Shown here piece after piece: positions 1-5,826 of a DNA stretch of 7,946 nucleotides. Below the pieces are notes generated by a model. That model was not told the origin of the DNA and searched no databases. It saw only the letters and a list, made by a program, of their open reading frames with translations. The stretch is from CAYTCZ01 sp964436315 (GTDB taxonomy: Bacteria; Actinomycetota; Thermoleophilia; Gaiellales; Gaiellaceae): assembly GCA_964436315.1 (NCBI GenBank), contig CAYTCZ010000157.1, positions 1 through 7,946 on the forward strand. The letters are read 5' to 3'. Numbering within the stretch: the first letter of the stretch is position 1; each line of letters begins with the position of its first letter. The position numbers and the translations under genes are program-made.

Positions 1-5
1 GGTGC

Positions 6-1016
6 TCACGCCGATCGAATAACCCGGACCGAAGTTCTGATCTGCTGTACTAGCCCGAACAGGATCATCGCCCGGTGCTCCTCATAGCCGTCGACGTCGG
101 CTTGCTCGCCGGCCACCATCCGTAGCAGCAGGAGAGTGTTGCAGAGACGCTTGAGGGTCCTGGGATTGAACCCGACTGAATGCTGAAGGAGCGCTTGATA
201 CTCTCCGACCTCGGCTTCGTCGAAGGGCCAGTCAATCCGTTCGAGCATCGCCGTTACGTAGCGATCCACCTGGTAGCGGTACACCGGCATGCGGAACGGC
301 ACTTGAATGATCTTGTCGAAGAAGGAACGGCCGCCGAGGTCCTCGACCCCCACGTCAAACTTCTTTCTTAGCCCCTTCGTGACGACGGCGTAATCGCACG
401 CCAGGACGAACACGCAGCCAGGTACGTCCACGAAGTTCTTCATCGCCTCGAGGATTTCGACGGCGCGCTCTGGAAGCACGCGGTCGAGGTCATCGATGAA
501 GACGACGATCCGGTCGCCGACTTCGTCGGAAGCAACTCGAGCTTGGACCGAGCGCGCGAACGCCAACTTCAGCTCTCCCAGGTCCGGCAGCTCGTTCGGG
601 TCGGCCATCTCGATGCCCATGCCCAGCGCCTGAACGCCCTTGAGTCGCTTGAAGACGCTCGCCATCTGTCCCCAGACCTTCGTCAGGCCTTCGTCTGCGC
701 CCGCGATCTTGGAATGGAGCGCCTTGAGCACCATCAGCGCCAGCACATCTCCGTCACAGAGCTGTGCGTACTGCCAGGTGTTGAGCGTAAAGGTCGGGAT
801 ACGGCCGTCAGGAGCGTTGGACCCGAGCCATCCTTGGATGAGGTTCATCAGGCTGGTCTTGCCAGCACCCCAGTCTCCCTGAATGCCCACCGTCATCGGG
901 GTGTCGCAGCGGAGAATGAACTGGCCCAGCGCCTCTGCGTACTTCCCGAGGCCGAGGTCGTCGTCGTCAACGCCGGTGATAGGGACGTCAACTACCCCAA
1001 CTCGTCGTTCACTCAT
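6..1016 (-). CDS. KAP-family P-loop NTPase
   Basis: A 336-residue soluble ATPase of the KAP family (STAND-like P-loop NTPases, often found in defence loci). Visible motifs: Walker A GDWGAGKT at residues 47-54 (Lys53), Walker B VVFIDDLDR at about 171-179, the strand VFVLACD at 202-208, the KAP-typical FFDKIIQVPFRMP at 232-244, and NPRTLKRL at 284-291, a likely sensor-2/arginine region. I see no signal peptide and no membrane segment, whereas many KAP proteins have membrane helices inserted in the domain. I chose the ATG at 1016 because GGGAGG lies 7 bases before it; an in-frame ATG five codons upstream (1031) would sit on that ribosome binding site. The protein ends soon after the NTPase core, so it lacks the long C-terminal part of larger relatives; it may be naturally short or truncated. 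It is divergent from the nuclease-like gene at 1118. The family is clear; its role here is inferred. Confidence 0.9.
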   Translation of the reverse strand: MSERRVGVVDVPITGVDDDDLGLGKYAEALGQFILRCDTPMTVGIQGDWGAGKTSLMNLIQGWLGSNAPDGRIPTFTLNTWQYAQLCDGDVLALMVLKALHSKIAGADEGLTKVWGQMASVFKRLKGVQALGMGIEMADPNELPDLGELKLAFARSVQARVASDEVGDRIVVFIDDLDRVLPERAVEILEAMKNFVDVPGCVFVLACDYAVVTKGLRKKFDVGVEDLGGRSFFDKIIQVPFRMPVYRYQVDRYVTAMLERIDWPFDEAEVGEYQALLQHSVGFNPRTLKRLCNTLLLLRMVAGEQADVDGYEEHRAMILFGLVQQIRTSVRVIRSA

Positions 1017-1033
1017 CTCGCTCCCTCCCATGT

Positions 1034-1066
1034 GGTCGCCGAAGTTCCGTAGCTACTCGGGCGACC
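1034..1066. promoter_or_regulatory. Inverted repeat between divergent genes, candidate operator
   Basis: GGTCGCC (1034-1040) and GGCGACC (1060-1066) are perfect inverted arms with a 19-base spacer. The spacer holds the 8-base palindrome GTAGCTAC (1049-1056), close to the centre. The element lies between the two divergent start codons (1016 and 1118), where a shared control region is expected. I could not recognise convincing -35/-10 boxes. A role as an operator is inferred. Confidence 0.35.
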
Positions 1067-1117
1067 GTATCAGACCCCGGCTGTGCGCAGACGGCAGCCT
1101 TGGTACGGTGGATCGCC

Positions 1118-1744
1118 ATGGACATTCGATTCGACGGCCGTGGAGAGGAAGACCCCGACCTTCTTCGCATCTTGAGGGCTGCTGCCACCGCACTCGAAGA
1201 GGAGGACGCGCGACTGCGTGCAGCGTTCACCAACGCCCCGCCCGAGTTGCAGTCCTTCTACGGGCGAACCCCACTGGAACGAGGCGGACCGCACGCCACC
1301 AATCGAGGGCTGGCCTATCCGCTCTTCGAGAGCACCCTGGTCTACACCATCTTCCGTGCGTGGATCCCCCTGGTGCCGGTCATCTGGGACTACGACCGAG
1401 CGGGGGCTCGCGGGCCGATCGATCTGACGGTGCGTCATGACCCGGAGTCCAACAAGACCAAGTGGGCCTTCGAGGCAAAATGGTGGGGCAACTCCGCCGG
1501 CACTCGGGCCATGACCACGGATACTCGGAAGCTCGAGGAGCCGGGTGTCACGGCCGACCGACGTTTCCTGCTCGGGCTTTGGTGGTGTCGGGCTGACAAC
1601 TACGGGACGTGGAACGAGGAGGTCATCCGCGCCTGCTCAGACTCCGGATGGTCACGGGTGTTCGCGGCGACGTTCCCGACGGACATCGGCGGCGACGCAG
1701 AGCATCTCTTCGTCGTCGACGTGCTCGCGGTCCCGCCACGCTGA
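1118..1744 (+). CDS. Putative PD-(D/E)XK-type nuclease
   Basis: A 208-residue protein with the motif order of the PD-(D/E)XK restriction-nuclease fold. A helix carries Glu71 (FESTLVYTIF), then comes a strand PIDLTV with Asp102, then WAFEAKWW with Glu119 and Lys121 as the E-x-K pair. The residues between (HDPESNKTK) fit a beta-hairpin turn between the catalytic strands. The N-terminal part (about 11-50) is helical and acidic, the C-terminal part (150-205) mixed. The ATG at 1118 is preferred, with GGTGG 6 bases upstream; a TTG at 1100 would add six residues. No other domain is seen. Its divergent neighbour is a KAP ATPase, so an ATPase sensor plus nuclease effector is plausible. The fold assignment rests on the motif alone; the substrate is unknown, and it could equally be a stand-alone restriction-like enzyme. 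Confidence 0.7.
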   Translation: MDIRFDGRGEEDPDLLRILRAAATALEEEDARLRAAFTNAPPELQSFYGRTPLERGGPHATNRGLAYPLFESTLVYTIFRAWIPLVPVIWDYDRAGARGPIDLTVRHDPESNKTKWAFEAKWWGNSAGTRAMTTDTRKLEEPGVTADRRFLLGLWWCRADNYGTWNEEVIRACSDSGWSRVFAATFPTDIGGDAEHLFVVDVLAVPPR

Positions 1745-1905
1745 CTTCCTCCCCGGTCTCGTGGTGCCGCTATTTTTGCTGGGTATCCGTCGTTTATGCG
1801 CGCGATTCCCCTTTCCCGCCGCGCGAAGCCTGGCCGATACCCCCGATTGACCCCCGCCGGTGCTCTACTTCGGCGTGGCAGACGTCCTGAGGCCGTGCGC
1901 TTGCC

Positions 1906-1925
1906 CGTTGAGCCGACCCTCAACG
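1906..1925. terminator. Hairpin between convergent genes
   Basis: CGTTGAG (1906-1912) and CTCAACG (1919-1925) form a 7-bp stem with a 6-base loop. It sits in the 211-base space between the convergent ends of the nuclease-like gene (1744) and the minus-strand hypothetical gene (1956), where a two-way terminator would be expected. No T-tract follows on either strand, so intrinsic termination is uncertain. Nothing else is recognisable in this space. Confidence 0.25.
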
Positions 1926-1955
1926 CCCAGCTCATCATGCCCTTCGACCGCTCGA

Positions 1956-2588
1956 CTACGGGGCCCCGGACTCTCCGTGCCTCCGGCCATACGCGGCGCG
2001 AGGCAACGATTCGAGATTCTCTGGGGCGTCGATGCGAAGGCCGAGCTTCACCCATGCAGTCGCGAGGAAATCTGGGCCGGCAGCGATGAGGGTCTCCATG
2101 TCGGCGTGGAGACCCTCGATCATGTCGTGCAACCGCTGCCAGAGCAGGGCCACAGTCAGGCGCCGCACTTTGAGGTGTCCGGCCACGACTCGTACGAGCT
2201 CGTCTCGCGCGACACCGACGAGCCACAACCGGTCGCCCATGCTCGCCGGAGCGTCGAAGTTGTCTGGAGGACGGACGAGCAGCCGGTGAGCATCGGTATC
2301 CGGCAGCCCAAGCAGGACGTCACGTCGCGTCTGGGGGGCCGAGAAGTTGCCCGCATCGGTTGCTCCTTCGAGTGAGATCTTTCCGCCACCAGAGCATTGA
2401 GCGCGCGCATCGCTGATGCGGGTTCCCGTTGGCAGCATCTGGCCGAGGATTCGCTGGTGCGCCAAGGCATAGTGAAACCGGGTGGCGTCGCTGACACCGA
2501 GCTCGATCCCACTGACGCGAAGCTCCTCTCGGGTTCGCAAGCGAGTTCGACGTCTCATTGGCGTCACCGGTGTGCTGGCATGTTCCAT
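1956..2588 (-). CDS. Hypothetical protein
   Basis: A 210-residue protein that I do not recognise. The N terminus is arginine-rich (residues 11-24). The middle has the strand-like stretch RLWLVGVARDELVRVVAGHL (about 120-139), followed by a long predicted helix rich in Leu and Trp (140-170) and a further hydrophobic segment at 173-185. There is no signal peptide or clear membrane helix. The ATG at 2588 has GGAG 5 bases upstream and overlaps the end of the preceding gene by 25 bases. An ATG at 2558 (200 residues), 5 bases after that gene's stop and preceded by GGTGA, is an equally reasonable start. Overlap or near-contact with the upstream gene argues for one transcript and coupled translation. 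A perfect 11-bp inverted repeat lies inside the coding sequence. It converges on the nuclease-like gene. That it is a gene at all rests on length and context. Confidence 0.55.
   Translation of the reverse strand: MEHASTPVTPMRRRTRLRTREELRVSGIELGVSDATRFHYALAHQRILGQMLPTGTRISDARAQCSGGGKISLEGATDAGNFSAPQTRRDVLLGLPDTDAHRLLVRPPDNFDAPASMGDRLWLVGVARDELVRVVAGHLKVRRLTVALLWQRLHDMIEGLHADMETLIAAGPDFLATAWVKLGLRIDAPENLESLPRAAYGRRHGESGAP
2088..2117. repeat. Perfect 11-bp inverted repeat inside a coding region
   Basis: GAGGGTCTCCA (2088-2098) is repeated in reverse complement as TGGAGACCCTC (2107-2117) with an 8-base loop. In the minus-strand gene it encodes EGLHADMETL (residues 158-167). The two arms fall in different codon phase contexts, so this is not a protein repeat. 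A stable RNA hairpin would form in the mRNA. Its role is unknown. Confidence 0.6.
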
Positions 2589-3067
2589 TCGCGCTCCAAT
2601 GAGTCGAGCAGGCTGCCGCGAAGCCGGGGGAAATCGCCGTCATCCATCGTGCGGGGAGGGTCGGCCAGCAGCTCGTGTCCGAGGGACCTATCGCCCACCA
2701 AGCGGGCGCGTTGGTGCCAGCCGCCGGGGCGCTCCAACTCGAGGTGAAGCGCGTGTTGGGACCGGTCCGTGTAGAGGGCCGCCATAGGGTCCAAGGTCTC
2801 CGCGAGGTTCCACGTCAGCTCCATCTCGCCGGCGCCCTCGACGCGCGGCCAACTGACATCGAGGAGCCAGGGAACGGGCTGGTCGGTCTGGACGATCCAG
2901 AAGCACCGCTGCTCCCTGTCTCGAGTAAGTTCCTCCTGCTCCAGCCGTACGAGAGCCCGGCGCAGAAGACCATCGACGGCAGGGTCGCACCACGGTCCAT
3001 CTGGCCGTCGTCGAGTGCTCCACAACGTCTGGAGCGCCAGTTGTTCGGCGGTAGTTGTCACATTCAT
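2564..3067 (-). CDS. Hypothetical tryptophan-rich protein
   Basis: A 167-residue protein that I do not recognise. The start is well supported: ATG at 3067 has AAGGAGA (3077-3083) nine bases upstream, although the same frame stays open a further 46 codons upstream. It contains eight tryptophans (residues 16, 26, 57, 67, 73, 86, 117, 161). An N-terminal helical part (1-50) precedes a strand-rich middle (CFWIVQT, WLLDVSW, EMELTWNL, HALHLELERPGGW, about 55-117) and an acidic tail. No signal peptide, membrane segment or catalytic motif is evident. The composition fits a small soluble alpha+beta protein, perhaps a binding partner of the next gene product. The next gene (2588 or 2558 start) overlaps or directly abuts it, so they are probably co-transcribed. 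The strong ribosome binding site makes this the best supported of the three unknown genes. Confidence 0.65.
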   Translation of the reverse strand: MNVTTTAEQLALQTLWSTRRRPDGPWCDPAVDGLLRRALVRLEQEELTRDREQRCFWIVQTDQPVPWLLDVSWPRVEGAGEMELTWNLAETLDPMAALYTDRSQHALHLELERPGGWHQRARLVGDRSLGHELLADPPRTMDDGDFPRLRGSLLDSLEREWNMPAHR

Positions 3068-3140
3068 CGAGTTCGTTCTCCTTGTCCCATCGATTTCGGA
3101 GCGCTCCTGGAGCTGGACGAGTTGCGAACGCGCACCATCG

Positions 3141-3156
3141 AAAAGGCCGGGCGGCC
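3141..3156 (-). terminator. Weak intrinsic terminator candidate
   Basis: Read on the minus strand, a G/C hairpin (GGCC, 4-base loop, GGCC; 3156-3145) is followed directly by TTTT (3144-3141). It begins 18 bases past the stop of the 279-residue gene, the expected place. The stem is only 4 bp and the T-run short, so termination would be partial at best. If real, it separates that gene from the two genes downstream. Confidence 0.35.
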
Positions 3157-3174
3157 AACTGGCTCTTCCACGAG

Positions 3175-4014
3175 TCACAGAACGGGCTGCCCGTGTTCGT
3201 CGCACATCCGATTCTCGAGCCGAAAGTCATAGGTTTGCTCCGGCTTCGACTGCCTGAACCAGATCCTCATGGACCCGCTCGCGGACGCCTTCTCCTCGGC
3301 CGGCAGCCAGATGCCCATGCCCCCGTCGGCTGCACCACTGGGTTTGTCGCCTGGATTGGAGCGAGCCCACCGTTCGAAGTCACGCAGTTCGCTCGCGTTG
3401 ACGCTGAAGACATCGTGCGTCCCGGTCTCAACGAAGAAGTAGATCGCGGGAGCCCGCCCCGACTTGAATCCCCCGACGGAGAACACCGTCGTTCCGTTCC
3501 CGCCAGCGCCAGCGCCAGCGTGGTAGACGCCGGCCCGCACCTCCTCCCCCGAGACCCCCACAGGAGCGTAACGGCTGTTGGGCTCCCCCTTCTCCCATAG
3601 TGAAGGTGTCCCAAACCACCGTGGTGCCCCTTCGGCGATGAGGGTGACCTCCGTGCGCCGCCCCTTGGCGACACGACTCACGTTGATGCCGCCCCTGGTG
3701 AGGGCTCGAGTCAGCACACCGATGGGTCCTTCGGAGCCCTTTCTGCGTCCTTGGAACGCATCTCGAACGGCGCTGATCGCGACGCGGTCGGCGATGATCG
3801 GGACTCCTACGGCCGCCAGCTCCGCAACAAGCGCCGACGCCTCCAGGCCCATCTGAGCAGCAAGGCGGTCTATTTGAACAAGATCGGACACGAGCTCTCT
3901 GATGCGCCCGTCCTCATCGATCGCAGCCATGAATCGACCAGTTAGCATGGCCGCCCCGATGGGCGCACGATGTTTTTCAAAAAACTTGTTGAATAACTCG
4001 CGGGGTGGGGGCAT
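3175..4014 (-). CDS. Hypothetical protein with a possible small helical N-terminal domain
   Basis: A 279-residue protein that I do not recognise. Residues 37-75 (helix, then QMGLEASALVAELAAVGVPI) resemble in spacing the small helical IF2-N-like or HTH-type modules; this is only a weak pattern match. A Gly/Ala linker (about 165-174, from an 18-base tandem repeat) leads to a strand-rich C-terminal part, with TVFSVGGF, AIYFFVETG, HDVFSVNASELRDFERWAR (190-218) and RIWFRQS (250-256). It has two cysteines at most and no membrane segment. The ATG at 4014 lies only 9 bases from the divergent start at 4024 and lacks a ribosome binding site. ATG at 3948 (Met23) or 3930 (Met29) would leave room for a promoter and may be the true start. 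It is divergent from the RHH-reverse transcriptase operon, so it could be a partner or target of that module. Confidence 0.6.
   Translation of the reverse strand: MPPPRELFNKFFEKHRAPIGAAMLTGRFMAAIDEDGRIRELVSDLVQIDRLAAQMGLEASALVAELAAVGVPIIADRVAISAVRDAFQGRRKGSEGPIGVLTRALTRGGINVSRVAKGRRTEVTLIAEGAPRWFGTPSLWEKGEPNSRYAPVGVSGEEVRAGVYHAGAGAGGNGTTVFSVGGFKSGRAPAIYFFVETGTHDVFSVNASELRDFERWARSNPGDKPSGAADGGMGIWLPAEEKASASGSMRIWFRQSKPEQTYDFRLENRMCDEHGQPVL
3501..3520. repeat. Short tandem repeat (CGCCAG)n
   Basis: Three exact copies of the 6-base unit CGCCAG plus two further bases. In the minus-strand gene it encodes the Ala-Gly alternation at about residues 166-171, which looks like a flexible linker. Such a repeat could change length by slippage without shifting the frame, since the unit is six bases. 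Confidence 0.6.
3966..3999. promoter_or_regulatory. AT-rich tract with palindrome, candidate operator/promoter
   Basis: An island of A/T in GC-rich DNA just upstream of the RHH-reverse transcriptase operon. It contains the inverted repeat GTTTTT (3972-3977) / AAAAAC (3980-3985) with a 2-base spacer, followed by the smaller GTT-GAAT-AAC (3988-3997). RHH repressors commonly bind short palindromes near their own promoter, so autoregulation by the 55-residue protein is a reasonable guess. TTGTTG (3987-3992) could serve as a -35 box but has no good -10 at 17 bases. The site lies within the first codons of the divergent gene if that gene starts at 4014. Confidence 0.35.
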
Positions 4015-4023
4015 AGGGAGTGG

Positions 4024-4191
4024 GTGGCTTCCAACGTGACCATCCGCATGCCCCCTTCACTGGCGCGACGCATCAAGGCGTTCCGTCAAGACCACGACCT
4101 CTACGCCACCCGGACGTCGGCGCTTCTGGCCCTGTTGGACCGCGGCCTGACGGACGCCGGGTACCCACCACCCGAGAAGGGGCGAAAGTGA
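4024..4191 (+). CDS. Small ribbon-helix-helix (CopG/Arc-type) protein
   Basis: A 55-residue protein starting at GTG 4024, with GGGAG (4016-4020) three bases upstream; that spacing is tight. The layout is that of an RHH DNA-binding protein. A short strand VTIRMP (5-10) is followed by helix A (PSLARRIKAFRQDHDL, 11-26), a turn (YATRT) and helix B (SALLALLDRGL, 32-42). RHH proteins dimerise through the strand and contact the major groove with it; Thr6 and Arg8 would be the outward residues. The stop TGA (4189-4191) overlaps the GTG start of the reverse transcriptase by four bases, so the two are translationally coupled. Likely roles are autorepressor of the operon or accessory nucleic-acid-binding subunit. 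An unrelated frame, open from 4020 into the reverse transcriptase, hides this gene; the RHH pattern and the overlap make this frame the right one. Confidence 0.75.
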   Translation: MASNVTIRMPPSLARRIKAFRQDHDLYATRTSALLALLDRGLTDAGYPPPEKGRK

Positions 4192-5504
4192 CCCCCGTCG
4201 CTTGGGACCCCAGCGATGGTGTGCTCACCCACCGCTGCGTTCGGCGTCGGGGGAAGTTCACCAAAGCGATCCGCCACACCAACCTCGCGGTGCAGTGGGC
4301 TCACATCGCCGAGCAAGACGAAGCCTGGAGCGACATCCCATGCTCGGACGTTGCAATCGCCAGCCAGTGTCGCCTCCGCCTCGTCCGACCTCACCGGCGG
4401 GCTCACAGGATCGACATCCCCGAGTCCGAGCGCTACCCGGCCGGGGAACGCGGCTCGCGAGGAAATCTGTGGCGAGAGATCTTGGGGATGATCGAGGCGG
4501 GAACCGCGTCTTCTCCAGACAACGGACTCGCCGACGAGGTCATTCGTCGGGAACTAGAGGGCGGCCGACAGGTGTACCTGCACAACCTGACGAGCCGGTT
4601 GCTTCAACGGATGACGGTGCTGGCGCTCGGCCCCCGCCTGGACGGCGGCTTTCCCACCACGGTCCACGGGTTCCGACCCCGACGTAGCCCCGTGACCGCG
4701 CTCTACGCGGCGCGTGCGCTGTACCGGCGTGGATTCGAGCACGCCACCTCTGGCGACATCCGCCGGTTCTTTCCGAGCTGCGACGTCGACGTGGTCATGG
4801 CGGCCGTGGAGGCTGAGGGGCCCTACGTTGCCCCTACGCTGCTCAATCTCGTCCGGTGGCAGCTATCACCGCCGGTCCTGGGTGACGCGCTCGGAGATTG
4901 GAGTGGTCCACTCGGGCACCTGCTCACGGGGAGCGTTCTGGCGCCGCTCATGGCGAACTGCGTTGCCGCCCAGGTACTGGACCGTCCGTTCGACAGAGTG
5001 TTCGGTGACGACGCGAAGCTACTCCGGTTTGCGGACGACTTCGTCATCTTGGCTCGCTCACGCGCGCTTGCTGAGGAAGCTCGCGAGGCCGTGGCAGCGA
5101 TGCTCGACGCTGCCGGACTCGAGCTCCACCCCGACAAGGGGCGAGCGGATGCCGTGGACCTCCATCGGGACGAACTCGAGTGGCTGGGGAAGGTGATCCG
5201 CAGAGGAGAGATCTCGACCCACGAAGCCACCGTGCGGAGACACGTCAGCCGAGTCTGCGCGTCTTCCCCGAACACGCCCGCCGCCCAGCAGGCGGCGATT
5301 CGGCTCGCCGATGACCTGATTTTCGATTCCTGGGCCCGCATCAGCGCGCACACCGAATCGTTGCGCCTGAGAGCGCCGCAGCATGCACACCTGATCGAAC
5401 AAACCGCACGAAACCGCCGCAAGAAGCGAATCAAGAGACTGAACGAACTAGCGCAAGCACACGGCTATGAGGCCAACAAGAGTAGCGCGCACCGACGTCC
5501 GTAG
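4188..5504 (+). CDS. Reverse transcriptase (group II-like)
   Basis: An RNA-directed DNA polymerase of 438 residues from GTG 4188, which has AAGGGG upstream and a 4-base overlap with the RHH gene. Motifs in order: LHNLTSRLLQRMTVLAL (131-147) and HGFRPRRSPVTAL (160-172), as in group II intron reverse transcriptases; SGDIRRFFPS with catalytic Asp190 (motif A); LLTGSVLAPLMAN (245-257) in the place of the usual QG-x-SPLLAN; LRFADDFVIL with Asp283/Asp284 (motif C); GLELHPDKG (310-318); and LEWLGKVI (330-337). About 130 residues of unrecognised N-terminal extension precede the polymerase. The basic C-terminal part (340-438) could be a thumb-like domain; no HNH endonuclease or maturase signature and no intron domain V were found nearby. 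The active site is intact, so the enzyme should be functional. Its template is unknown; a structured gene-free stretch follows directly. It could be a stand-alone defence-type or group II-derived enzyme. Confidence 0.9.
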   Translation: MTPVAWDPSDGVLTHRCVRRRGKFTKAIRHTNLAVQWAHIAEQDEAWSDIPCSDVAIASQCRLRLVRPHRRAHRIDIPESERYPAGERGSRGNLWREILGMIEAGTASSPDNGLADEVIRRELEGGRQVYLHNLTSRLLQRMTVLALGPRLDGGFPTTVHGFRPRRSPVTALYAARALYRRGFEHATSGDIRRFFPSCDVDVVMAAVEAEGPYVAPTLLNLVRWQLSPPVLGDALGDWSGPLGHLLTGSVLAPLMANCVAAQVLDRPFDRVFGDDAKLLRFADDFVILARSRALAEEAREAVAAMLDAAGLELHPDKGRADAVDLHRDELEWLGKVIRRGEISTHEATVRRHVSRVCASSPNTPAAQQAAIRLADDLIFDSWARISAHTESLRLRAPQHAHLIEQTARNRRKKRIKRLNELAQAHGYEANKSSAHRRP

Positions 5505-5553
5505 TGACAGCACCGAGCACCTGGCTGGACCGGCTACCGGCGGGTGAGACAAG

Positions 5554-5701
5554 GGCACCAACAGTGCCACGCATACAGGGCCGGGGTTTGGCCTCCGCTA
5601 GCCACGGGGGTCGCGACGTGGACGCAAGGCCCAGGTCATCGAGGAGTCATCCTGCCCCCGGCCCAGATGGCTAACCCGAAACACGCCGCGGGTCGGCGTG
5701 T
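5554..5701 (+). ncRNA. Candidate structured RNA beside the reverse transcriptase
   Basis: Complementary segments nest into one fold. The closing stem P1 is nine G/C pairs, GGGCCGGGG (5578-5586) with CCCCGGCCC (5656-5664). Inside it are P2, GGCCT (5590-5594) with AGGCC (5627-5631); P3, CCACG (5602-5606) with CGTGG (5617-5621), within P2; and P4, CAGG (5632-5635) with CCTG (5651-5654), directly abutting P2. Together these form a three-way junction. A 5-bp hairpin GGCAC/GTGCC (5554-5568) precedes it and an 8-bp hairpin (5681-5701) follows. Non-coding RNAs next to reverse transcriptases are known as templates or cofactors in retrons and DRT systems. This does not match a retron or group II domain V that I know. 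Boundaries and transcription are unproven; in GC-rich DNA some pairings arise by chance. Confidence 0.35.
5681..5701. terminator. 8-bp hairpin, terminator-like
   Basis: ACACGCCG (5681-5688) pairs with CGGCGTGT (5694-5701) around a 5-base loop. It is the strongest local hairpin in the stretch after the reverse transcriptase. It could end the reverse transcriptase transcript or be the last stem of a structured RNA. No T-run follows, so it is not a standard intrinsic terminator. It overlaps the GTG at 5698, which speaks against that codon as a gene start. Confidence 0.35.
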
Positions 5702-5826
5702 CCAGCAGCGCACACGACGCGGTCTGGAAGCGTCACCTTGATGATCAACGAGGAGAACCAGAAGTTGCTGCGGATTCGGTTTCCGCACACCGTCACGAGG
5801 CGTCGCCTCCGCGGGAGACGGCTCTG

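Larger units (their letters stand above)
5505..5826. other. Gene-free stretch downstream of reverse transcriptase
   Basis: About 320 bases between the reverse transcriptase stop and the best start of the next gene. I find no convincing protein. A frame open through 5544-5741 encodes a low-complexity Pro/Gly/Arg/His product with no family features. A second frame open from a GTG at 5698 joins the next gene but begins inside a strong hairpin. A 33-codon frame at 5741-5842 is too short to judge. The stretch is unusually rich in inverted repeats, which are described separately. Confidence 0.6.

Noticed and set aside
543..1052. A 169-codon plus-strand frame opposite the KAP gene.
   Set aside because: It is antisense to well-supported Walker motifs and has no family features.
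1860..2375. A 171-codon plus-strand frame opposite the 210-residue minus-strand gene.
   Set aside because: No ribosome binding site was noted and the product lacks features. The minus-strand frame fits the operon layout better, though neither is proven.
4020..4187. N-terminal extension of the reverse transcriptase from an ATG-like start at 4020.
   Set aside because: The 56 residues are low in structure and rich in Pro, Arg and Gly. The overlapping frame at 4024-4191 encodes a clear RHH pattern ending in a GTGA overlap, so the extension is a shadow.
4024..5760. Group II intron or retron identity of the reverse transcriptase locus.
   Set aside because: I found no domain V-like hairpin, no HNH or maturase signature, no retron msr/msd inverted repeats and no retron VTG motif.
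3175..5800. Diversity-generating retroelement with template and variable repeats.
   Set aside because: No pair of near-identical repeats differing at adenines is visible and no C-type-lectin-like target protein is present.
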